Positions 53,464 to 63,383 of a DNA stretch of 64,000 nt are shown here, piece by piece. This DNA comes from Planctomicrobium sp051465645 (GTDB lineage Bacteria > Planctomycetota > Planctomycetia > Planctomycetales > Planctomycetaceae): contig NZ_CP195790.1 in the NCBI RefSeq assembly GCF_051465645.1, forward strand, positions 1,550,001 to 1,614,000, written 5' to 3'. The notes beneath the pieces were generated by a model. It made no database searches. It saw only the letters and a program-made list of their open reading frames with translations, and was not told where the DNA came from. Position 1 is the stretch's first letter. Every line of letters starts with the position of its first letter. Position numbers and translations under genes: made by a program.

Positions 53464-54330
53464 ATGGACGAACGACGCACGCGATGGATTGCCCCACTTG
53501 CCACCTATGGGCTCGTGCTCCTCGTTTTTTGCCCAGCGATCATGGCCATTTGTGCCACCTCGCGGGTCCCGGTTCCACGAGCAATTGCCAACCACAAAGA
53601 TCTCCCTTCTCTCGCGTTTCGCCAATACTCTGTGAATCTGCGAGAGATTCCCGCGACAGGCCGAATTACGGTTCCGTTTTCCTTCTGGAACCGCAGCAAC
53701 AAACCAGTTGAGATCACGAAGCTTGAGCCAAGCTGCGGGTGCCTGGCCCCAAAACTGTTGGGTGATCGAACCCATTATGTGCAAGGTGGACAGGGTTTGT
53801 TTGAAGTCAAAGTTGACACCGCGCGGGAAACGCCTGGCCCTCACACATACTCAGTTCGAGTTCACTACAACGATGGTGAACCTCGTGAAGAACTTGTCGT
53901 CTTCCGCATGAGTGTCCCAGAGCGAAATGTTCAAGTCACTCCGCCAGAGCTGTATTTCTACCAGCTCTCTGATTCCGCAATTACCAGCGAAATTCGCGTC
54001 GCAGATCACCGCGGCAAAAATCTGAAGATCGTGGAAGTCAAAACTACCAGCCCATTTCTAAGTGCGGAGCCACAAGAGCCGCAACTTTCCGGTGATGTGA
54101 CAACGACTCCGATTCGGGTTTCAACTAAAGGAAACCTGCCATCCGGGGCTCAGACCGGGATTATTTCCATTCGCACAGACGATCCGGATTTCCCAGTAAT
54201 TCAGGTGCCAGTCTTCCTGCAAGGAAAGCCACAGGGAGTTCAATTGACAGCAGGCGAGCATCCTGCGTCCCAAAGCAAATCCACGAAAGTGACTGAAAAG
54301 CAGACCGCAGAGCAACCATCTCAAGAATAA
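53464..54330 (+). CDS. DUF1573 domain secreted protein
   Basis: 288 residues from ATG 53464, preceded at seven bases by GAGGTG; an ATG two codons earlier sits too close to that site. An N-terminal helix (GLVLLVFCPAIMAICA) is a signal peptide or anchor. The first Ig-like domain contains PVEITKLEPSCGCLAPKL, the DUF1573 Cys-Gly-Cys motif, and a second runs to about residue 255. The tail is Lys/Gln/Ser-rich. Exported, function unknown; third DUF1573-type gene of the window. Confidence 0.85.
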   Translation: MDERRTRWIAPLATYGLVLLVFCPAIMAICATSRVPVPRAIANHKDLPSLAFRQYSVNLREIPATGRITVPFSFWNRSNKPVEITKLEPSCGCLAPKLLGDRTHYVQGGQGLFEVKVDTARETPGPHTYSVRVHYNDGEPREELVVFRMSVPERNVQVTPPELYFYQLSDSAITSEIRVADHRGKNLKIVEVKTTSPFLSAEPQEPQLSGDVTTTPIRVSTKGNLPSGAQTGIISIRTDDPDFPVIQVPVFLQGKPQGVQLTAGEHPASQSKSTKVTEKQTAEQPSQE

Positions 54331-54516
54331 CTCTGACAGAACCACCCGCTGTCGATGGGACAGTTGCTTCAGCAGATGACAGTCTTCCTCGTGATACGAA
54401 AGTGGACTGCACCTGGAAGGCAAGAATCAGGACAGTCGACGCCTCAGAACACTAAGCAGAGGAACAATCAAGGACTGAAGGACCAAAGTCCTTCCTGAGC
54501 ACAAGACGCAGCGAAC

Positions 54517-54825
54517 TTAAGAAGCAGAGCCGTAGTCGCCAGGTTCGATTTCGTTCAATTGAGCTCGCAAACGGTCACGTTCTTCACGAGTGATTTCAAG
54601 ATCGAACATGAGGTACTTCACGTCGAGCCGCAACTGGGAAAGTGCTTCTTGCACAAGATTTAGAATTCGACGGCGACGACGAACACAATCAACCACCTGC
54701 GTATATGGCTGTTCCAGCTGGGAGAACTGAGCTTCAGGTAATGCGGCAATCCGCTTTCCGAGCTCAATCAATTCGCGAGGGAGTTCTTCAGAAGAGGCAT
54801 CTGGAAATCGAACTGCATTTTGCAT
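54517..54825 (-). CDS. conserved-looking hypothetical helical protein
   Basis: 102 residues. Almost entirely helical: LPRELIELGKRIAALPEAQFSQLEQPYTQVVDCVRRRRRILNLVQEALSQLRLDVKYLMFDLEITREERDRLRAQLNE spans heptad-like charge patterns, with a basic CVRRRRR patch in the middle. No signal or membrane segment. The composition reads like a genuine protein, possibly a coiled-coil regulator. Divergent from the large secreted protein. Confidence 0.6.
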   Translation of the reverse strand: MQNAVRFPDASSEELPRELIELGKRIAALPEAQFSQLEQPYTQVVDCVRRRRRILNLVQEALSQLRLDVKYLMFDLEITREERDRLRAQLNEIEPGDYGSAS

Positions 54826-54975
54826 GATAGATACCTCGCCGTTGACAACTCAGAGACGTCACCTGCGTCTGCCCCGAAAGATACACCCTGACAACGAACC
54901 CCTCCAATGGCGAAATTTGAGAGTTCGCAAGAATCACGTCAGGCCAATACAAGCTTTATGTTGCCAAATCCCAAC

Positions 54976-54992
54976 GACACTTAGCAAGTGTC
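54976..54992. promoter_or_regulatory. perfect 7-bp-arm inverted repeat upstream of the large secreted-protein gene
   Basis: GACACTT-AGC-AAGTGTC, about 90 bp before the ATG at 55082. It could be an operator for a dimeric regulator; nothing else supports this. Confidence 0.3.
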
Positions 54993-55081
54993 TTGAGTCA
55001 AAGTTGGTATTTTGCAAGCATCAGCACCAAACCAGGTCCGTTTGTACCAGTTTTAACTCCAACACACCCTGTAAGTTGAAG

Positions 55082-57871
55082 ATGAGACGGTCGGTAGCAG
55101 TCAATTGGACGAATTACGCGTTGTTTATGTGCTTGTTGCTTCTCTGCAACATTGCTCGCGCTGAAGAACCGTCCCCCTACCGGCATCACGGGTTCGAAAT
55201 TGACCGAACGATCGCTCAGCCTGCCACTCAACTGCTGAATTCCGCCTTACGATCACATGCCATCACCGCAGAGGACTTTCATTCAGGCTCAAAATGCGAG
55301 CGGATGATGTTCCAGTCCGAGCAAGTGACTTCGGATGGGGAAAGAGTGGTCATCGCCCTTCCCAGAGCCAAGGTGATTTCCGAACTACGCGCTTCAGTCT
55401 GGATTCGATCAAGCTGCCAGAACGTTCGACTGGGGGTCAGAGTCTGTTTTCCATATCAGCTTGACCCGCGAACCAATGAACCGTTGCAGATGGAACTGTT
55501 TGGCGAAAGCTATAAGCAAATCGGCAAGTGGCAACAGGTGAGTTGCCAGACCAGCGAGGAAGCCCTGCAAAGCCGTCTGTTGCGACTCCGCAACCAGATC
55601 TCGGATGGCATTCGAACTCAAGACATTGATACACGGGACTTCTACGTCGATCAGCTGACAATTGCCCTACAACTTCCACAAGGGATCTCCACACTTCAAT
55701 TAGACGATCTCGAATTCGGTCCCATTGTCGAACTCAAGATGACAATCCCGGAGAAAGGGTCCGGATCCGGAAGCCAGAACGAGTCTCAACTGGCCATTGC
55801 GGACGATCGAATTCGACGAAACGGAAATCCATTCTTTCCAATCTTCACGCTCTATCATGGAGAGAGCCTCGACCTGATTTCCCAGACAGGCGTGAACATG
55901 TTGTGGGTCAAGGATTATGAAGATCGACCGCTCCTTGAAGCATTAGCCGGAATGAACATTGGCGGCATCGCATCGCCACCACAGCCGACTCCAGAAAGTG
56001 CCATTCTCAAAAGTGCCGGCATCCCTTCGATTCCTGAATGGACATCACCGATCTGGGCATGGATGTTAGGAATCAAGATCCCTGCGGAAGACCGTAAATA
56101 TATCTCCGGTTGGGCTGAACAGGTTCGCGACGCCGATCGCCAGATACGTCGTCCGGTTCTTGCAGATGTTTCTTCAGAAGAGCGGGAATTCCACCGCCAT
56201 GTCGACTTCCTCGCCAGCAGCCGCTTTGCAATTCATACGGCCGTCTCCAGCCCGAATCACTTCGCTGAGTTACGGGGACGCCGGGACTATGCTCTCCCGG
56301 GCAAGCCGATGTTTACATTCCTGCAGACGGAAGCATCTGAACCACTTCTGAATTATTTTGAATCACGAAATCTGATTCCAATCGTTGAACCTGAGCAGAT
56401 TCTTCACCAAGGTTACGAAGCAATTGCAGCCGGTTTTAAAGGAGTTGGATTCTGGAAGCAGATCCCGTTTGATTCCACTGCGGCCGGGTTGAATGAACGT
56501 CTGGATGCTTTGCGAATCTTCTGCCTGCACTGCCGCGCTCTGGAACCGTATCTGGCAACCGGTCGTATCGTTGATGAAATGGCCGTTCAGGTGGGACGCA
56601 GTTCTTCCGCCCCTGTCGCGAACTCTCCCCTCTCTTCTAAATGGGATCGTGTTGTTTCCGCGAATGGAACCGTCTCCAGTGTCGAAGGAGCCGCAGCAGA
56701 GATTCGAGCCACCGTCTTTCATACCGAACGCGGGTTGCTCATTTTGCTTGTCTGGCACGAACCTGGCAGTCAGTGTGTTCCAGGTGCTCAAGCTGCAAGT
56801 TCGGTGCGAGTTCTGATTCGCGGTGTCGACGCCGCTCAGGCATGGGAAGTGACTCCAACGGGAGCGGGACAATCGAATCTCGACATGGATCGCGTGGCGG
56901 GCGGAACGGAAATTACCCTTCGTCACTTCGATCAGTTCGCGGCGATTGTCGTCCCAAATGGCAGCGCCGGTGTGAAACAACTTCAGGATGTCACCAGACA
57001 GAATCGAAAACTGGCGGCAGAGGCATTTGTCAATCTGGCGAATGCGAAACTAAAGCGAGTCACTGAAGTTCATCAGGAACTCTCTCAGGTCGGCGCACCG
57101 CAACTGAAAGATGGCGATGCTGCACTGGCACGAGCCGCCTCGGCAATCGAGCAGGCACGTCAGGAGCTTCATACCGAACGTGTCGATGATGCACGCATCC
57201 TGAGTCAATCCGCGATGCGCCAACTACGTATCATTCAAAGGGCATACTGGGAATCGGCCGTTAAAACGATGACTTCCCCGACTTCGACACTCGAAGCGAC
57301 GAGTTTTCAGACATTGCCTGAGCATTGGCGTCTGATGTCCACTTTAGGCCGAGTTCAAAATCTGGGCGAGAACAGAGTTCCATCTGGGGACTTTGAAGAT
57401 GAGAGTGCATTGCTCGCGAGCGGCGATTCAGAGTCTGGGACAAGTTGGACCGATGGCTCCAATGGCAGTCGCTGGACCTCCCTGCGTCTCGAACATGGTG
57501 GGGGAACAACGGGAAATCACCTCACACTGATCGTTAAACCAGATTCTCCTGCCGGGCAATCTGCAGTCGTCATCAGCCCGAAGGTCGACGTTTCAGAGGG
57601 CGATGTCGTCGTCATGACCGGGAAGTATCGAATTCCATATGCACTGGCAGGAACCGGTCATCAGTTTTCCATCTTTGAAACGCTGACCGGCCGCGATGGC
57701 TCCCTGATCGTCAAAGAGAAATCTGAAGGCTGGCAGTCATTCCGCATGATCCGGCGAGCTCACAAGGCCGGGGCATTGCGGCTCCGGTTCGAATTGACCG
57801 GCCCAGGATTGGTGAATCTGGACCAGATTCAAGTTCACATCGTTCCAGGTCAGCAACCAGCAACGGAATAG
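55082..57871 (+). CDS. large secreted protein of unknown function
   Basis: About 929 residues from ATG 55082; a longer frame to 54824 exists but its first 86 residues look untranslated and the signal peptide (FMCLLLLCNIARAEE) fits a start at 55082. The N-terminal 250 residues are beta-rich and carbohydrate-binding-like (VWIRSSCQNVRLGVRV); the middle, from about 260 to 560, has features of a TIM-barrel or glycoside-hydrolase-like core (FPIFTLYHGESLDLISQTGVNMLWV, MNIGGIASP, FTFLQTEASEPLLNYFESR, GFKGVGFWKQ); the C-terminal 230 residues resemble a jelly roll (VVMTGKYRIPYALAGTGHQFSIFETL). No catalytic residues are certain. Exported; planctomycete-type. Confidence 0.75.
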   Translation: MRRSVAVNWTNYALFMCLLLLCNIARAEEPSPYRHHGFEIDRTIAQPATQLLNSALRSHAITAEDFHSGSKCERMMFQSEQVTSDGERVVIALPRAKVISELRASVWIRSSCQNVRLGVRVCFPYQLDPRTNEPLQMELFGESYKQIGKWQQVSCQTSEEALQSRLLRLRNQISDGIRTQDIDTRDFYVDQLTIALQLPQGISTLQLDDLEFGPIVELKMTIPEKGSGSGSQNESQLAIADDRIRRNGNPFFPIFTLYHGESLDLISQTGVNMLWVKDYEDRPLLEALAGMNIGGIASPPQPTPESAILKSAGIPSIPEWTSPIWAWMLGIKIPAEDRKYISGWAEQVRDADRQIRRPVLADVSSEEREFHRHVDFLASSRFAIHTAVSSPNHFAELRGRRDYALPGKPMFTFLQTEASEPLLNYFESRNLIPIVEPEQILHQGYEAIAAGFKGVGFWKQIPFDSTAAGLNERLDALRIFCLHCRALEPYLATGRIVDEMAVQVGRSSSAPVANSPLSSKWDRVVSANGTVSSVEGAAAEIRATVFHTERGLLILLVWHEPGSQCVPGAQAASSVRVLIRGVDAAQAWEVTPTGAGQSNLDMDRVAGGTEITLRHFDQFAAIVVPNGSAGVKQLQDVTRQNRKLAAEAFVNLANAKLKRVTEVHQELSQVGAPQLKDGDAALARAASAIEQARQELHTERVDDARILSQSAMRQLRIIQRAYWESAVKTMTSPTSTLEATSFQTLPEHWRLMSTLGRVQNLGENRVPSGDFEDESALLASGDSESGTSWTDGSNGSRWTSLRLEHGGGTTGNHLTLIVKPDSPAGQSAVVISPKVDVSEGDVVVMTGKYRIPYALAGTGHQFSIFETLTGRDGSLIVKEKSEGWQSFRMIRRAHKAGALRLRFELTGPGLVNLDQIQVHIVPGQQPATE

Positions 57872-58289
57872 TTTCTGAGCCGTTGCTCATAATTCAGGTT
57901 ACGCTTCCTCCGGTCTCTTTTGAGGTATCGCGCTGACCGGTATTTCTCATTCAATACGCAAAAACGGACCGACCAGTCTCGGGCGATTGTGCAACCAGTA
58001 ACGTGTTTGCGTTGCACCTCTTTCCTCTTGTCTGCGACTCGCGCCAACGATGGTGCTGTTCGCCCCTGTCTTAGTCGATATTCGCAGAGGCGAGATGGAT
58101 TCTCGGTAGACGGTTCTTTGAGATCAGACCTCGTTGAACTGTTGAAAATTGCCGACACCTCCTATCATGCCGAATCAGCAATTCACAGAGAAATAGACGA
58201 CCTGGGCTGCGGGTGACGGGATTCCCCATTTCGCAGCAGGTGTGGAGCACTCGGGTAACGGGTCACCGTTTGATCACAGGACAGGCATC
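57872..58289. other. intergenic, mdh upstream region
   Basis: 418 bp. TTGAAA near 58142 and TATCAT near 58163 form a weak promoter-like pair with 15-bp spacing. No gene seen. Confidence 0.35.
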
Positions 58290-59219
58290 ATGAAGGTTTC
58301 GATTATCGGTGGGGGCGGTCTGGTTGGGTCATGTGCCGCATCGGCACTCCAGTTTGGCGGCATTGTCCGTGAAATCGCACTGGTTGACGTCAATCAGGAA
58401 CTGGTGGAAGGACAGGCTCTCGACCTGTTGCATGGCGCATCGCTGACCTCCGATCAAAATATCGTGGCCGGTGGACCAGAGCTTTCGAAAGACGCAGATA
58501 TCGTCTGCATCACCGCTGGTCTTCGACGTAAACCAGACGAAAGCCGCCTCGATCTGATCAATCGGAACGTGGCTCTGTTCCGCAGCCTGCTCGGTGATCT
58601 GAAACGTGTCGGATACAAGAAAGACGCAATTCTGTTCGTCGTGTCGAACCCTGTTGATGTCTTGACCTACCTTGCCGCACAGGAGCTGGATCTCCCGGCG
58701 CAGCAGATCATTGGACTGGGGACGGTCCTCGACACGACACGCCTTCGCAGTCTGCTTGCCCAACGGATCAATGCGACACCAAGTCAGGTGCAGGTTACAA
58801 TCTACGGTGAGCACGGGGACAGCATGGTTCCTGCCTGGTCGAACGCTCAAATCGCTGGTCTGCCGCTAGAGAAATACCCCGGCATCACCCCTGCTCTGAT
58901 CGCTGAAGTTGAGAAGCGGACTCGCGGGTCAGGTGCCGAAGTGATCAAGAAGAAAGGCGGAGCAGGTTTTGCTGTCGGTGTGTCGATTGCCGATGTCATT
59001 CATTCCATCGCTCTTGATCGCCGTCGCATTCTGCCAGTCTCTTCACTCCAGAGTGGAGCGTATGGCCTGAACGACGTTTCGATCAGCGTTCCGACCGTAG
59101 TCGGTCGCAAAGGTGCATTGTCTCATATCGAAATTGATCTCTGGCCAAAAGAGATGACAGCACTTCGTCATTCTGGTCAGGTTCTGCGAGAAACGATTGA
59201 TAAAGTTCTTCGCGGTTAA
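58290..59219 (+). CDS. mdh: LDH-type malate dehydrogenase
   Basis: 309 residues from ATG 58290. NAD-binding IIGGGGLVGSC at 5-15, Asp33 of the NAD-preferring VDVN, loop TAGLRRKPDESRLDL at 75-89, SNPVD (119-123), catalytic Asp148 and Arg151 (LDTTR), and His175 in YGEHGDS. At the specificity position (Q102 in lactate dehydrogenase) an Arg, R80, is present, which in this family indicates malate/oxaloacetate rather than lactate/pyruvate. The rest of that loop, DESRLDL, looks LDH-like. Role: TCA cycle. Single gene, strong terminator downstream. Confidence 0.92.
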   Translation: MKVSIIGGGGLVGSCAASALQFGGIVREIALVDVNQELVEGQALDLLHGASLTSDQNIVAGGPELSKDADIVCITAGLRRKPDESRLDLINRNVALFRSLLGDLKRVGYKKDAILFVVSNPVDVLTYLAAQELDLPAQQIIGLGTVLDTTRLRSLLAQRINATPSQVQVTIYGEHGDSMVPAWSNAQIAGLPLEKYPGITPALIAEVEKRTRGSGAEVIKKKGGAGFAVGVSIADVIHSIALDRRRILPVSSLQSGAYGLNDVSISVPTVVGRKGALSHIEIDLWPKEMTALRHSGQVLRETIDKVLRG

Positions 59220-59230
59220 GACATTTTCAG

Positions 59231-59268
59231 AACCCTCGTGCGACATCAAACCCCGCACGAGGGTTTCT
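59231..59268 (+). terminator. rho-independent terminator of mdh
   Basis: AACCCTCGTGCG pairs perfectly with CGCACGAGGGTT around an 11-nt loop, then TTCTTC. Confidence 0.85.
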
Positions 59269-59411
59269 TCATGTTCGCTTTTCGCATTTGGTCGATAGAA
59301 TGTATCGGACTCACATGCGGGGTTACTGACACGCGACATCTCTTCGATTACCGCTCTCTTATTTTTTGATCGACCTCAACAGAGACGACTCGCGTTGTTG
59401 CTGAGTGGAAC

Positions 59412-60986
59412 ATGGACCTGAATCTGATTCTGATCTGGACGATTGCGGCCAGTTGTGGCCTCTTTCTAGTGCAGTCGTCTGGAAATCAGGCCGCAAGACC
59501 GCTTGTCTATGTGAACATTGGCCTCCTGATACTGCTGGCTGTCTTGGCCCGGTTCCACTTCGAATCTGCTGGCTACATCACAGGGATTTTCTGGGCTGTC
59601 CTGACAGTTCTTCCCGGTATTCTCAATTCGCTCATTATCAGATTGCAGGCGAAACCAAACCGGTTCCCTGCCGCTTATTGTCTGTCAGTGCTGTTGAGTT
59701 GGATTCACCCATTCAACGGACAACGTCATCTCCCTCGCTTCATGAAGGCCGTCAAATGGCTGGATTCTGGCAACAGTCAGCAAGCCATTCAAACGCTCAA
59801 TGAACTGCGGCAATACTCTCACCCTATTGGGCAGCTTTCGCTCATTGTCTGGGCGAGAAGTACCGGTGAATGGCAGGGGCTATTGGACCAGTTAAAGCTG
59901 AACGCTGTAACGGTCAAACCCAACAGCGATTTTCTTGTTCTGGAAGGTTATTTACAGGCTCTCGGAGAGACCGGTCGACGAAATGAGATGTTACACGAGT
60001 ATCAGCGTCTCATTCTTTCGCAGACTGAAACTTTCGTCCCATCAGACTTCGCAAGACTGAATGCCAGAATTGCCGGGTACTGCGGCGATCCGCTTCTGGT
60101 CGCAACTTTTGTGAACCAAATTGGCGAAGCATCTCCGGCTGGAATGCTGGAATACTGGACTGGAACCGCCTATCAGGTCGCAGGCGATTACGAACGCGCG
60201 CTTGAGCAATTCAACAAGTTGCTTGAAACTAAGGAACATGTTCTCGACGAGGCTATTCAGCGGCGACTAGCGAACCCTGTTCCGCCCCTCAGCAAAGTTC
60301 CAATCGAACCCGATGCAGAGCGTGTCCTGTATGTGCTGAGAAACTTTCATTGGACTCTGCAGCCGCGTCATCGTGCGAGAACGAAATCACCTCTTTGGGC
60401 AACCAAATCGCTTCTGGTCATCCTGACAATGGTTTTCATTGCAGAGATCCCGGGAGGCACGGAAGACTTCGACAATCTTGTCAGCATGGGAGCGATGCTC
60501 ATCCCTGTTGAATTCAATCAGGGAGACTGGTGGCGGCCAATCACCGCTGCATTCCTGCATTTCGGTCCACTCCACTTTGCACTGAATGCTCTTGGACTTT
60601 ATGCACTGGGCAAGCATCTTGAACGACTCTGGGGGCCTTGGCGTTTTACGATTACTTACCTGACGGCTGCCATCGGAGCACTCTATCTCACTCCGTATTT
60701 TATGGAGAACACTTTCGCTGGAGGCATCACGGTCCTTCTTGGAGCGTCCGGAGGAGTGCTGGGACTCATCGGTGGCCTCGTTGTGCAAACAGGACTCATG
60801 CTCATTCGCGGTTGGAGCAAACCGCTGGCGAATACGTTTGTCACACTGCTGGTCATCATTGTGCTGCAAACATATTTCGATCACTCGATGGAGAATGTCA
60901 GTTCAGAAGCCCATCTTCTTGGAATGGGAATCGGCGCACTCTTTGGCGTCTTCTGGAACATCTTCTCATGGCGTCGTCTGACCTGA
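59412..60986 (+). CDS. rhomboid family intramembrane serine protease
   Basis: 524 residues. Two or three helices at the N-terminus, about 250 soluble residues with TPR-like helical pairs (AGDYERALEQFNKLLETKEHV), then the six-helix rhomboid core: WWRPITAAFLHFGPLHFALNALGLYALG, catalytic Ser446 in GASGG, and His501 in SSEAHLLGMGIGALFG. It cleaves membrane proteins within the bilayer. The large N-terminal soluble extension is not in the basic bacterial rhomboid and resembles the TPR-bearing planctomycete forms. Confidence 0.9.
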   Translation: MDLNLILIWTIAASCGLFLVQSSGNQAARPLVYVNIGLLILLAVLARFHFESAGYITGIFWAVLTVLPGILNSLIIRLQAKPNRFPAAYCLSVLLSWIHPFNGQRHLPRFMKAVKWLDSGNSQQAIQTLNELRQYSHPIGQLSLIVWARSTGEWQGLLDQLKLNAVTVKPNSDFLVLEGYLQALGETGRRNEMLHEYQRLILSQTETFVPSDFARLNARIAGYCGDPLLVATFVNQIGEASPAGMLEYWTGTAYQVAGDYERALEQFNKLLETKEHVLDEAIQRRLANPVPPLSKVPIEPDAERVLYVLRNFHWTLQPRHRARTKSPLWATKSLLVILTMVFIAEIPGGTEDFDNLVSMGAMLIPVEFNQGDWWRPITAAFLHFGPLHFALNALGLYALGKHLERLWGPWRFTITYLTAAIGALYLTPYFMENTFAGGITVLLGASGGVLGLIGGLVVQTGLMLIRGWSKPLANTFVTLLVIIVLQTYFDHSMENVSSEAHLLGMGIGALFGVFWNIFSWRRLT

Positions 60987-61167
60987 TCAGGTTCGACTTG
61001 CCGCTCAAAAAAAAGAACGCACTCTCCGACACTGCCGGGGAAGGCGTTATGAGGCCGCCAACTCACTTGTCAGTCAGCGAAAGTTCAGAGTACTTCTGGC
61101 ACGCGGAATTCAGCCACTTTTCCTGTCGAGAAGACTGCAGCGCGGACTCATAAGAGACCGAAGCGGT

Positions 61168-61812
61168 TTACGACCGGAGGTCAACAGTCGGAAGCGGCAA
61201 CGGGGCTCGTGACAGGAACGATTCAGGAATTGCTCCGGATTTGGCCATCTGTTCCAGATCCTTCCGAATCTCTTCGTCACTTGGAATCTCACCGGCCTTT
61301 TGAGCCTGAAGATACGCATCCACAAACTTGGGAACCTTCAGATCGACTTTGGCACTGGTCCCTTCTTCCCGCATCCGTTCAAAAAACAGAATGCCATCGA
61401 GATGGTCGTTCTCGTGTTGAACAACGCGGGCGGCCAGGTCATCAACATCCATTCGAAATGCGTTGCCAGAGAGGTCGAACGCTTCAACAACAAGTTCGAA
61501 CGAACGGCGGACATCACCAAATACGCCAGGCAAACTCAGACAGCCTTCTTCACCGACGTCATGCCCTCGTTTTCTGGAGATCACGGGATTCAAAAAGACG
61601 ACTTCTTCGTCCTTTTCATCCGGGCGCGAGGCAAGATTGACCACGAAAAAGCGAAATGGCAAACCAATCTGATTTGCAGCGAGCCCGATTCCCTGTGCTT
61701 CGTACATCAAATCAAACATCTGACCAACGGTCTTGCGAAGCGTTGCGTCGATCTGCTTTACATCAACAGAGCGAAACGAGAGAGCCGGGTGCGGATAAGG
61801 GACAATTTGCAT
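61168..61812 (-). CDS. def: peptide deformylase
   Basis: 214 residues. Removes N-formyl groups from nascent proteins with Fe2+ or Zn2+. Motif 1 GIGLAANQIG (41-50), motif 2 EEGCLSLPG (88-96, metal ligand Cys91), motif 3 HENDH (133-137) with its two His ligands and catalytic Glu134. The C-terminal extension of about 50 residues is longer than in E. coli Def (169 residues). ATG 61812. Single gene. Confidence 0.95.
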   Translation of the reverse strand: MQIVPYPHPALSFRSVDVKQIDATLRKTVGQMFDLMYEAQGIGLAANQIGLPFRFFVVNLASRPDEKDEEVVFLNPVISRKRGHDVGEEGCLSLPGVFGDVRRSFELVVEAFDLSGNAFRMDVDDLAARVVQHENDHLDGILFFERMREEGTSAKVDLKVPKFVDAYLQAQKAGEIPSDEEIRKDLEQMAKSGAIPESFLSRAPLPLPTVDLRS

Positions 61813-62060
61813 CAGAAATTTCGCAAGCGTGAATTCAGATTGTGGTCGAAGTCAAAGACGACGTGACTCGTCACCTGAACGGTTTCCGGACAAGAGGCCA
61901 CAAAAAGCCTGATTCCTGTCTCTTTTCCATTCGAGAAAGAATTGTAAGGCGCGAGATCCCAAAAGACGATCCCGCGAATAATGAACGGACAAAATTCCAG
62001 CTGGAGAAATCTTAGAATATCGATTGAATTGTCTCGGGCGAGTCGGAGTTGATTTCGATT

Positions 62061-63383
62061 TCAGGAACGGTCCTCGCGAAAGAAGCGTCGCCCTTTCATT
62101 TCAAACCTTGGCAGTGACTCAGCTTGAATCACTTCCGCCTGAAAGTTTAAGCGGTCTTTAATGGTCCGTTCCAGTCTGCAAATCAAGACAGACGCGGATG
62201 GCAATGCGGACGAAGCAGGTTCAATTTCAATCACGAGATGCGGCATTGAGCGACGCGTGACAACGGTAATACGGTATTCCACGATCTCGGTGAATTCCCG
62301 TATGACCGCGTCGATGCTGGTCGGGAACACGTTGTTTCCCCGAATGGTCACCATATCGTCGGTCCGACTGAGAATTCCTCCTTCAAGACGAAGGAGACTT
62401 CGACCTTGAGGACATGGAGTCTTACAAGCGCGAACCAGATCACCGGTTCGATACCGGATGACCGGTTGTCCCCAACGCCATAAGTTGGTGATCACCAGTT
62501 CGCCCACTTCCCCTGCTGCAACAGGAGCAGTTCCGTCTTTTTCGACGATTTCGGCAATGCAGTCCGATTCAAGAATGATTAACTCGCCGGGAGTATCGAA
62601 CGCCTCTGTCCCGAGTGAACCGATATCGGTCATTCCCCAATGGTCGATGACTCTCGCTCCCCAACTGCTTTCGACCCGTTGTCGAACAGCAGGGATCGCG
62701 GCACCTGGTTCACCGGCCAGAATCAGCATACGCACAGCCGAATCGCAAAGCGAAATTCCCATTCCCTCTGCAACGTCGGCGAGTCGCAATGCATAGGACG
62801 GAGTGCAACAGATGATGGTTGCATTCAGATCCAGAATCATGCGAATTCTGGCTTCGCTTCCCATCCCTCCCATCGTCAAAGACAAGTTGCCTTGATGCTG
62901 GGCCCCTTCAAACGCTGCCCAAAAACCAAGGAAGGGTCCAAACGAAAACGGAAACGCAAAGATATCATCCGGGCGAATTCCAACGAGACGATAGATCTGC
63001 GCCCAAATCTCCAGCAGTGATTTCCAACTCTCAGGTGTATCCAACCACCTTATGGGATTGCCCGTTGTACCTGATGTCTGATGAAGGCGGCTGTAACTGG
63101 ATTGCTGATAAGTCAGGTTCGCCCCAAACGGCGGCAAGAGCTTCTGATCGTTGACCAGTTCCTGCTTTGTGAGAAATGGAAACTCAGAGAGTTCGCTCAG
63201 GTGCTCAAGAGGTCGACCGGTCAACTTTGCAGTCAGACGTTGTTTCCAGAAAGCGTTCTTTGTTCCGATCTCCTCCAACATCGAATTGAGACGAGTCAGT
63301 TGCCGCGCTTCGATTTCAGGTCGAGTCAGTTGTTCTGGAAACTGAAGTTCAGAGAGAGCTGCTGTCATCGGTGAGATCATCAA
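62061..63383 (-). CDS. AMP-forming ligase, phenylacetate-CoA ligase-like
   Basis: 440 residues, ANL superfamily. The AMP-binding P-loop is LHQTSGTTGNPIRW (about 98-111); other motifs are DHWGMTDIGSLGTEAF, YRTGDLVRACKTPC and GGILSRTDDMVTIRGNNVFPTSID, the PaaK C-terminal hinge. A C-terminal lysine MKGRRFF fits the catalytic Lys. The family activates aryl acetates or other acids to acyl-CoA. No catabolic cluster is near, so the substrate is open. Start ATG at 63383, 63380 or 63368. Confidence 0.85.
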   Translation of the reverse strand: MMISPMTAALSELQFPEQLTRPEIEARQLTRLNSMLEEIGTKNAFWKQRLTAKLTGRPLEHLSELSEFPFLTKQELVNDQKLLPPFGANLTYQQSSYSRLHQTSGTTGNPIRWLDTPESWKSLLEIWAQIYRLVGIRPDDIFAFPFSFGPFLGFWAAFEGAQHQGNLSLTMGGMGSEARIRMILDLNATIICCTPSYALRLADVAEGMGISLCDSAVRMLILAGEPGAAIPAVRQRVESSWGARVIDHWGMTDIGSLGTEAFDTPGELIILESDCIAEIVEKDGTAPVAAGEVGELVITNLWRWGQPVIRYRTGDLVRACKTPCPQGRSLLRLEGGILSRTDDMVTIRGNNVFPTSIDAVIREFTEIVEYRITVVTRRSMPHLVIEIEPASSALPSASVLICRLERTIKDRLNFQAEVIQAESLPRFEMKGRRFFREDRS

